Shown here in pieces: positions 5,845-9,421 of a stretch of 9,421 nt of DNA (the stretch's first letter is position 1; every line of letters starts with the position of its first letter). The notes under the pieces were generated by a model. The model searched no databases. It had not been told where the DNA came from and worked only from the letters and a program-made list of their open reading frames with translations. This DNA comes from JAUPVO01 sp964420875 (GTDB lineage Bacteria; Patescibacteriota; Minisyncoccia; Phycocordibacterales; UBA5272), in contig CAYQUK010000016.1 of assembly GCA_964420875.1 (NCBI GenBank), positions 1-9,421 of the forward strand. Direction: 5' to 3'. The position numbers and the translations under genes were made by a program.

Positions 5845-6378
5845 ATGATGGCCAGATTGTTGTCGTGGTTATTTGCCCTCACTACACTTTTCTCTTTTGT
5901 TTATATTAAAATAGCTGCCGTCACATTTTTACTTTTTATATTTATAGGATCAGGACTATTTTTTAAAAATGGGAACAAGCTAAAGATATTTGTGGCGAGT
6001 GCGCTGCTATTTTGCGTCCTATTATCAGGGTTTTTTCACGGTATCAAAAAGTCTGCTAATAATGAAAACCAAATCAACAAAACCGAAACACAAATAGAAA
6101 GCAAAAATAGAGATATGCGTGACAGATTGATAGAGATAAGGTTGATGATAGACAACGGGGGTGACGAGGCCAGACTGTTATCGTCTGTTTATGATGCGAT
6201 AAAAATAGGAGAAGATGTTGCTCTTGGCGGTAATGCAGAGTCATATCTCAATCTGGGATATGTATATGAAATAGCAAATGCACTAGGTATAGACAGCGCA
6301 AAAGAAAAAGCTTTAGAAAATTTTGCCGCATATTGTCGTTTAGAGCCAAATGATAAGACTTGCGAGCTTGTACGTTAG
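5845..6378 (+). CDS. Membrane protein with TPR-like C-terminal domain
   Basis: Unrecognised 177-residue protein. Hydrophobic segments at about 5-20, 23-40 and 47-65 give two or three membrane helices. A polar linker (70-90, rich in N, K, E) leads into a helical domain (90-177). Its sequence AESYLNLGYVYEIANAL followed by KEKALENFAAYCRLEPND resembles tetratricopeptide or Sel1 repeats, which bind other proteins. C164 and C173 could pair if this end is outside the cell. It starts four bases after the fibre-like gene, with two consecutive ATG codons (5845, 5848) and no Shine-Dalgarno, so it is very likely in the same operon. A role in anchoring or assembling the fibre is inferred from context only. 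The promoter of the next gene overlaps its last codons. Confidence 0.75.
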   Translation: MMARLLSWLFALTTLFSFVYIKIAAVTFLLFIFIGSGLFFKNGNKLKIFVASALLFCVLLSGFFHGIKKSANNENQINKTETQIESKNRDMRDRLIEIRLMIDNGGDEARLLSSVYDAIKIGEDVALGGNAESYLNLGYVYEIANALGIDSAKEKALENFAAYCRLEPNDKTCELVR

Positions 6379-6395
6379 GGCACAGCTGATATACT
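6368..6395 (+). promoter_or_regulatory. Promoter of the SIMPL gene, leaderless spacing
   Basis: TTGTAC (6368-6373), 16 bases, TATACT (6390-6395), then six bases to the ATG at 6402. The -35 lies inside the end of the upstream coding region. The predicted start site coincides with the start codon. Confidence 0.5.
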
Positions 6396-6401
6396 GTATA
6401 T

Positions 6402-7172
6402 ATGTCAAAAGAATTAACAAATGTTTACAAAATGTTAGGAGTATTCCTAATTATATTATCAATATTAGCAGCTGTGTATGCATACTCAGAGTTTAAAACT
6501 TTGAAATACATTGGACTCGCACCACAAAATACTATTACTATTAGTGGTGAGGGTAAGGTGGACGCTACGCCTGATATAGCAAAGATAGTTGTAACAGTGC
6601 GTGAGAATGCAAAGACTGCAAAAGAGGCACAAGAAAAAGCTGTTAAAAAATGGACAGCTGCAAAGACGGCTATCACAGCCATGGGTGTTGCAGAAAAAGA
6701 CATCAAGACTCTCAGCTATACAACTCAGCCGAGATATTACTATCCAACAAATGGAAAAATGATGATAGATGGATACGATGCTGTACAGACAACAGAGATA
6801 AAGGTGAGAGACATAGATAACGCCGGCAAAGTGCTTGAGGCTGTTGCTGCCGCGAGTATCAATGAGGTATCTGGTCCAGACTTTACTGTTGACGATATGA
6901 CTGCACTCAATGAGGAGGCCAGAGAAGAGGCCATCAATGATGCAAAAGCAAAAGCTGAGAAATTGGCTGATCAACTAGGTGTTGATCTTGTGCGCATTGT
7001 CTCATTCTCTGAGAATGGTAATGGTGGCTATATGCCATATATGGCAAGAGAGGGGGTTATGAGTATGTCTATGGACGCCGTAAAGGTANNNNNNNNNNCT
7101 GCTGCTCCAAGTCTTGATCCGGGGACAAATGAGATCAATTCAAACGTAACTATTACTTTTGAGATAAAGTAG
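6402..7172 (+). CDS. SIMPL domain (DUF541) envelope protein
   Basis: An N-terminal signal anchor helix (about 10-28) is followed by a SIMPL/DUF541 domain (about 43 to the end). Typical features are ITISGEGKVDATPDIAKIVV (45-64), the YYYP segment with a DGYDAVQTTEIKVRD strand (123-137), and the helix EEAREEAINDAKAKAEKLAD (171-190) followed by QLGVDL. The family ending, PG..EI.S.VTITFEI, is also present. SIMPL proteins are exported or membrane-anchored and associated with the envelope; biochemical function is poorly defined. Ten N bases interrupt the gene near the C-terminus, in the variable stretch before AAPSLDPG. The flanking halves stay in frame, so I treat it as one intact gene. The real number of missing bases should be one more than a multiple of three. 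It is transcribed alone, with a leaderless-type promoter and a terminator shared with secE's promoter. Confidence 0.88.
   Translation: MSKELTNVYKMLGVFLIILSILAAVYAYSEFKTLKYIGLAPQNTITISGEGKVDATPDIAKIVVTVRENAKTAKEAQEKAVKKWTAAKTAITAMGVAEKDIKTLSYTTQPRYYYPTNGKMMIDGYDAVQTTEIKVRDIDNAGKVLEAVAAASINEVSGPDFTVDDMTALNEEAREEAINDAKAKAEKLADQLGVDLVRIVSFSENGNGGYMPYMAREGVMSMSMDAVKVXXXXAAPSLDPGTNEINSNVTITFEIK
7089..7098. other. Assembly gap (10 N) inside the SIMPL gene
   Basis: Ten undetermined bases between GTA and CTGCTGCTCC. The same fixed length occurs in rplK, which suggests a scaffolder's default, not a measured distance. The right flank starts with a CTG/GCT triplet run that may have broken the assembly. 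Confidence 0.95.
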
Positions 7173-7203
7173 CCAAACGGTGGATAGTGTGTTAATATAT
7201 ATT

Positions 7204-7227
7204 CAAATCACCCGCAAGGGTGTTTTG
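7204..7227 (+). terminator. Intrinsic terminator after the SIMPL gene, overlapping secE promoter
   Basis: CACCC (7209-7213), GCAA tetraloop, GGGTG (7218-7222), extended by CAAA/TTTG across one T-T mismatch (7204-7207 with 7224-7227). The U-run TTTT (7223-7226) is part of the outer stem. The -35 of secE (TTGATT) begins inside it. Confidence 0.7.
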
Positions 7228-7252
7228 ATTTACTAACAAAAAAGAGTACAAT
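7225..7252 (+). promoter_or_regulatory. Promoter of secE-nusG, leaderless spacing
   Basis: TTGATT (7225-7230), 16 bases, TACAAT (7247-7252), six bases, ATG at 7259. This is the best two-box promoter in the window and again predicts transcription starting at the start codon. Confidence 0.6.
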
Positions 7253-7258
7253 TTAAAT

Positions 7259-7432
7259 ATGAAATTTATAAACGAAGTTCTAAGTGAGATGCAATTTGTG
7301 AAGTGGCCTACTAGACGTGCAGTTATTGCGAGTTCAATAGCGGTACTGGTTATATCAGTGTTCATGTCAGCCTTCTTGGGTGGTGTGGATTTCGGTTTGC
7401 GTGAGCTATTAGCAAAGATGTTAGTAAAATAA
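7259..7432 (+). CDS. secE: Preprotein translocase subunit SecE
   Basis: Small essential subunit of the SecYEG channel. The translated peptide has 57 residues. An amphipathic N-terminal helix (FINEVLSEMQFVKWPTRR, 3-20) holds the family hallmark VKWPT at 14-18. One membrane helix (about 22-42) follows, then a short extracytoplasmic tail. Length and layout match single-helix bacterial SecE. nusG follows after three bases, the conserved secE-nusG pairing, which supports the assignment despite the small size. The start is set by the -10 box six bases before the ATG; no Shine-Dalgarno is present. Confidence 0.95.
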   Translation: MKFINEVLSEMQFVKWPTRRAVIASSIAVLVISVFMSAFLGGVDFGLRELLAKMLVK

Positions 7433-7435
7433 TAT

Positions 7436-7981
7436 ATGGCTAAACAAGAAATAACAGGAGATAGAAACTGGTATGCAGTACATACATATAGTGGGTATGA
7501 GAATGCCGTAGAGCGTAACTTGCGCCAACGTATGGACTCGCTCGATCTTAATGATCGCATATTTAACGTTGTGGTTCCGACAGAAAAGAAAATCAAAGTA
7601 AAAGCAGGTAAACGTGTAGAGGTAGAGGAAAAGGTATATCCAGGATATGTACTCGTGGATATGATAGTGGATGATGAGACTTGGTACGCTATTCGTAACA
7701 CACCACGTGTGACTGGATTCGTAGGAGCTGGTAACACTCCTGTTGCTTTGACTCAAAAAGAGATAGATCAATTATTGGGCAAGATGAACAACTCAACACC
7801 GATTCACGATGTCGAGATAGTTGCTGGAGAGATGGTGCACATATCTGACGGTCCGTTCAAGGACTTTGAGGGTAAGGTGGATGATGTAGATCGTGTTCGT
7901 GGCAAGCTTCGCGTGCTGGTTAATATGTTTGGGCGTGAGACCCCAGTAGAGCTAGACTTCTTGCAAGTAAAGAAGATTTAA
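7436..7981 (+). CDS. nusG: Transcription termination/antitermination protein NusG
   Basis: Elongation factor that binds RNA polymerase and links it to Rho or to the leading ribosome. In 181 residues the NGN domain spans about 11-115, with NWYAVHTYSGYENAVERNL at 11-29, the VYPGYVLVDM strand at 68-77 and TPRVTGFVG at 89-97. The KOW domain spans about 130-181: HISDGPFKDFEGKVDDVD, then KLRVLVNMFGRETPVELDFLQV. Length equals that of E. coli NusG. It starts three bases after secE with no Shine-Dalgarno, so it depends on coupling to secE or on a leader-independent mechanism. rplK follows 72 bases later. Confidence 0.97.
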   Translation: MAKQEITGDRNWYAVHTYSGYENAVERNLRQRMDSLDLNDRIFNVVVPTEKKIKVKAGKRVEVEEKVYPGYVLVDMIVDDETWYAIRNTPRVTGFVGAGNTPVALTQKEIDQLLGKMNNSTPIHDVEIVAGEMVHISDGPFKDFEGKVDDVDRVRGKLRVLVNMFGRETPVELDFLQVKKI

Positions 7982-8013
7982 TGTATTATACAGGGGCTTC
8001 AACAAAAACAACT

Positions 8014-8037
8014 TCAATAAAAACTTACCTTTATTGA
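8014..8037. other. 8-bp inverted repeat in the nusG-rplK spacer
   Basis: TCAATAAA (8014-8021) pairs perfectly with TTTATTGA (8030-8037) around an eight-base loop, 16 bases before the rplK ATG. It is AU-rich and not followed by a U-run on the plus strand, so it is not a plus-strand terminator. It may shape the rplK leader or be an RNA-processing site. On the minus strand it is followed by a T-rich stretch. Confidence 0.4.
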
Positions 8038-8053
8038 GAATAAAAACAACAAA

Positions 8054-8491
8054 ATGGCTGATAAAAAAGTAACAAAATACGTAAAAGTACAAATAATGGC
8101 TGGTAAGGCAATGCCNNNNNNNNNNCCTGCACCACCACTTGGTCCCGCCCTTGGACAGGCTGGAGTAAACATCGCTGACTTTACTAAAAAGTTCAACGAT
8201 GCCACAAAAGACATGTCAGGACTCCTTTCTTGCAAGATTTATGCTTACGAGGACAGGACTTATGACTTTGTTGTAAAATCTCCAACCGCAACAAGTATGA
8301 TAAAGGCAGCCGCAGGACTAAAAAGCGGTAGCCAGAAACCAGGAACTGTAAAGGCTGGAAAGATATCAAAGGCCGAGCTAGCAAAGATAGCCGAGGTAAA
8401 AATGAAAGATCTAACAGCAAATACAGTTGACCAAGCAGTTAAAATCCTAGCCGGATCTGCTCGCTCAATGGGTATCGAGGTTACGAATTAA
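8054..8491 (+). CDS. rplK: 50S ribosomal protein L11
   Basis: Ribosomal stalk-base protein that binds 23S rRNA in the GTPase centre with L10. The N-terminal domain has VKVQIMAGKAM, the PAPPLGPALGQAGVNI hallmark and the linker to the RNA-binding domain. The C-terminal half has KSPTATSMIKAAAGLKSGS and ends with VDQAVKILAGSARSMGIEV, all typical. Ten N bases fall inside the AGKAMPAPPLG motif. Removing the N run and a duplicated CC restores the canonical motif and gives 141 residues, the normal L11 length. It follows nusG as in most bacteria, but rplA does not follow it; a strong terminator and an unrelated gene do. No Shine-Dalgarno precedes the ATG. Confidence 0.97.
   Translation: MADKKVTKYVKVQIMAGKAMXXXXPAPPLGPALGQAGVNIADFTKKFNDATKDMSGLLSCKIYAYEDRTYDFVVKSPTATSMIKAAAGLKSGSQKPGTVKAGKISKAELAKIAEVKMKDLTANTVDQAVKILAGSARSMGIEVTN
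8116..8125. other. Assembly gap (10 N) inside rplK, probably a false insertion
   Basis: The left flank ends ATGCC and the right flank begins CCTGCACC. L11 proteins read GKAxPAPPxGPALG here, so the true DNA should be ATGCCTGCACC. The contig ends therefore overlap by two bases, and the N run stands for no missing sequence. Confidence 0.85.
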
Positions 8492-8495
8492 ACCA

Positions 8496-8537
8496 ATAAA
8501 ATAAAAAACTCTGCATTCGCAGAGTTTTTTATTTTAT
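8496..8537. terminator. Strong intrinsic terminator after rplK, 19-bp perfect hairpin
   Basis: Bases 8496-8514 are a perfect 19-bp inverted repeat of 8519-8537 around an ATTC loop. The core is AAACTCTGC/GCAGAGTTT, and the right arm supplies a six-T run followed by ATTTTAT. Because the arms are A-rich on one side and T-rich on the other, it can end transcription from either direction. It closes the secE-nusG-rplK unit. Confidence 0.93.
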
Positions 8538-8546
8538 GTTAGAGTT

Positions 8547-8575
8547 TTGACAGGTTTTTTAATTGCTCTTTTAAA
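8547..8575 (+). promoter_or_regulatory. Candidate promoter of the deaminase gene
   Basis: A perfect TTGACA (8547-8552) is followed after 17 bases by TTTAAA (8570-8575), a poor -10 that lacks the key second A and final T. The consensus -35 directly after a terminator, and a predicted leader of about 10 bases containing the ribosome-binding site, support the call moderately. Confidence 0.4.
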
Positions 8576-8579
8576 GAGC
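8565..8579 (+). repeat. Small palindrome GCTCTT-tta-AAGAGC before the deaminase gene
   Basis: Six-base arms (8565-8570 and 8574-8579) around TTA, lying across the presumed -10 and just before the ribosome-binding site. It could be an operator or an mRNA hairpin. The first nine bases, GCTCTTTTA, recur at 1749-1757 before the other solitary gene. Confidence 0.35.
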
Positions 8580-8586
8580 GGAAAGG
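8580..8586 (+). promoter_or_regulatory. Ribosome-binding site that fixes the start at 8592
   Basis: GGAAAGG with five bases to the ATG at 8592. It favours this ATG over the in-frame TTG at 8547, which is the -35 hexamer itself. Only this gene and the solitary gene at 1769 have such a well-placed purine site. Confidence 0.7.
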
Positions 8587-8591
8587 TAGCC

Positions 8592-9206
8592 ATGTCAGAT
8601 AAGGGAGTCCCTTTATTGTGGGTGCCCGGCACCCACCCTAGCGTTCTTGCGAAAATGTTTCCAGATAAACTTAAGCCTGATTATGTCAGGCCAAGTCGAC
8701 TAGACATTGAAGCGCAGCAGGCGATAATCATTTCTCAACGACCGACATGCATGTTTTATGAAGTCGGGGCCAGGATATTCCATGTACACGACGGCAATCA
8801 CTATTTCATCTCCGATGGGTACAATGGCCCAGCAAGGGGTGATGACGACCCACGAATGGTTGGTTGCGCACGTGATGTTGATGGCGAATTGAAACAGGGG
8901 CAAGGGTTCTGCCGTGGGTCGCACGCCGAACTGAACGCCATGGAAAACTGTCAAACTGACACAAAGCTCTACAGCGATGTCAGGATGATGGTTACTTTGC
9001 ATCCTTGCAATGCTTGCGCGAAGCAGATCGTCAACAAAGGCATTAAGGTGGTTTACTATCTGTGGGAGTACGGACGAGAAGAGTTCGTGACTGAGTACCT
9101 GATAAGGATGAAGGTCAAAGTTGTGAAGTACTCCTCTCCTTTCCTCCAGAAGTGGATCGAGTTAAATGGTTATGACCCAGTTGGTGTCAACCATGCACGC
9201 GACTAA
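8592..9206 (+). CDS. dCMP deaminase-like (cytidine/deoxycytidylate deaminase family) protein
   Basis: Zinc-dependent deaminase of 204 residues, most like deoxycytidylate deaminase, which converts dCMP to dUMP for dTMP synthesis. The zinc and catalytic motif HAE is at 111-113 (H111 ligand, E113 proton shuttle) in CRGSHAELNA. The second half, PCNAC, is at 138-142 (C139, C142). dCMP-deaminase context is clear: RPSR (33-36), RPTCMFYEVGARI (50-62, where the family has R.TC.R..VGA.I), DGYNGP (75-80), a cysteine at 92, and GIKVVYYLWEYG. The first 30 residues are an extension I do not recognise. The gene has its own ribosome-binding site and terminator, and is richer in GC than its neighbours by eye. 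It lies just before dut, whose product also yields dUMP. A tRNA- or drug-directed deaminase is less likely. Confidence 0.85.
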   Translation: MSDKGVPLLWVPGTHPSVLAKMFPDKLKPDYVRPSRLDIEAQQAIIISQRPTCMFYEVGARIFHVHDGNHYFISDGYNGPARGDDDPRMVGCARDVDGELKQGQGFCRGSHAELNAMENCQTDTKLYSDVRMMVTLHPCNACAKQIVNKGIKVVYYLWEYGREEFVTEYLIRMKVKVVKYSSPFLQKWIELNGYDPVGVNHARD

Positions 9207-9212
9207 CGTCGT

Positions 9213-9244
9213 AAACGGCACCCGAGGGTGCCGTTTTTCTTTTT
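9213..9244 (+). terminator. Intrinsic terminator of the deaminase gene
   Basis: Perfect 10-bp stem AAACGGCACC (9213-9222) with GGTGCCGTTT (9227-9236), CGAG tetraloop, followed by TTCTTTTT. It begins seven bases after the stop at 9206. Confidence 0.94.
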
Positions 9245-9257
9245 GTATTTAATAATC

Positions 9258-9263
9258 TATACT
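9258..9263 (+). promoter_or_regulatory. -10 box of dut
   Basis: TATACT nine bases before the ATG at 9273, just after the upstream terminator; predicted leader of at most a few bases. No -35 is evident. Confidence 0.45.
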
Positions 9264-9272
9264 GATAACTAT

Positions 9273-9421
9273 ATGAAGGTCTTGATAAAGAAATTGCGAG
9301 ATGATACACGTGTGCCAACTCGCGCTCATCATGATGATGCGGGCATAGACCTCTACGCTTGTGGGCAGCATGTTGTGATGCCTGGGCAGACAGTGATGAT
9401 ACCGCTCGGTGTGGCATTTGA
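9273..9421 (+). CDS. dut: dUTP diphosphatase, 5' part (cut by window)
   Basis: Hydrolyses dUTP to dUMP and PPi, keeping uracil out of DNA and supplying thymidylate synthesis. Only 49 codons are in the window. The translated start MKVLIKKLRDD leads to conserved motif 1, DAGIDLYA (22-29), whose aspartate contacts the metal. The strand PGQTVMIPLGVAF (37-49) follows, as in trimeric all-beta dUTPases (family normally about 145 residues). dCTP deaminase shares part of this pattern, but the N-terminal position of motif 1 favours dUTPase. It follows a dCMP-deaminase-like gene and its terminator. There is no Shine-Dalgarno. Confidence 0.9.
   Translation, partial: MKVLIKKLRDDTRVPTRAHHDDAGIDLYACGQHVVMPGQTVMIPLGVAF

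Noticed and set aside
6486..6974. Long cysteine-rich minus-strand frame opposite the SIMPL gene
   Set aside because: Antisense shadow of a well-supported coding sequence, with implausible composition and no start signals.
8014..8037. Hairpin before rplK as a terminator separating it from nusG
   Set aside because: There is no U-run on the plus strand and the stem is A/U-rich, so it should not stop plus-strand transcription.
8547..8591. Upstream TTG start for the deaminase gene
   Set aside because: The TTG is the first half of a perfect TTGACA -35 box, and the ATG at 8592 has a good ribosome-binding site.
1..9421. Alternative genetic code with TGA read as an amino acid, as in some related lineages
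   Set aside because: No conserved position is TGA; tryptophans are TGG, and TGA ends the gene at 2258-2260 directly before a terminator.
1..9421. tRNA, rRNA, riboswitch or CRISPR array
   Set aside because: No cloverleaf with a CCA-type end, no rRNA signature, no riboswitch core I recognise and no regularly spaced repeats were seen on either strand.

Overview
The window looks like chromosome of a streamlined, AT-leaning bacterium. My best guess is Patescibacteria / Candidate Phyla Radiation (Parcubacteria-like). This is inferred from four things: the gene packing; a 387-residue NusA with no C-terminal acidic-repeat domain; the short-signature ending of a predicted surface protein (two cysteines in an LCIxxVCI pattern); and the near absence of Shine-Dalgarno sequences in front of the core genes. 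TGA is used as a stop at 2258-2260 and tryptophan is TGG throughout, so the code appears standard. I could not run any database search.

Layout. Minus strand at the left edge: nusA (430-1593) followed by ppa (inorganic pyrophosphatase, 1-401, 3' end cut by the window). Plus strand: a solitary unrecognised gene (1769-2260) with its own ribosome-binding site and terminator, then a two-gene MacB/LolC-LolD-like ABC exporter (permease 2314-3564, ATPase 3569-4240). Convergent to it on the minus strand: a 38-residue single-helix membrane peptide (4900-5016) and a histidine-phosphatase-family enzyme (4237-4896). A 71-base divergent promoter region separates these from a plus-strand pair, a secreted fibre-like protein (5088-5840) and a membrane protein with a TPR-like tail (5845-6378). 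Then come a SIMPL/DUF541 protein (6402-7172), secE-nusG-rplK (7259-8491), a solitary dCMP-deaminase-like gene (8592-9206) and the start of dut (dUTPase, 9273 onward, cut by the window).

How the parts relate. Core information-processing genes (nusA, secE, nusG, rplK) are interleaved with envelope genes (ABC exporter, fibre-like protein, SIMPL protein) and nucleotide-metabolism genes (dCMP deaminase and dUTPase both feed dUMP; pyrophosphatase removes PPi). Two runs of ten N, inside the SIMPL gene and inside rplK, are assembly gaps. The conserved L11 motif shows that the one in rplK is a placeholder and not real missing sequence.

The most notable pattern is in gene starts. Seven transcription units, on both strands, begin with a TATAAT-like -10 box ending only 6 to 9 bases before the ATG. 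This predicts leaderless or nearly leaderless mRNAs. The two solitary accessory genes are the exception: each has a strong Shine-Dalgarno, different codon use and its own hairpin terminator, which suggests they were acquired as self-contained units. No rRNA, tRNA, CRISPR array or insertion sequence was seen.
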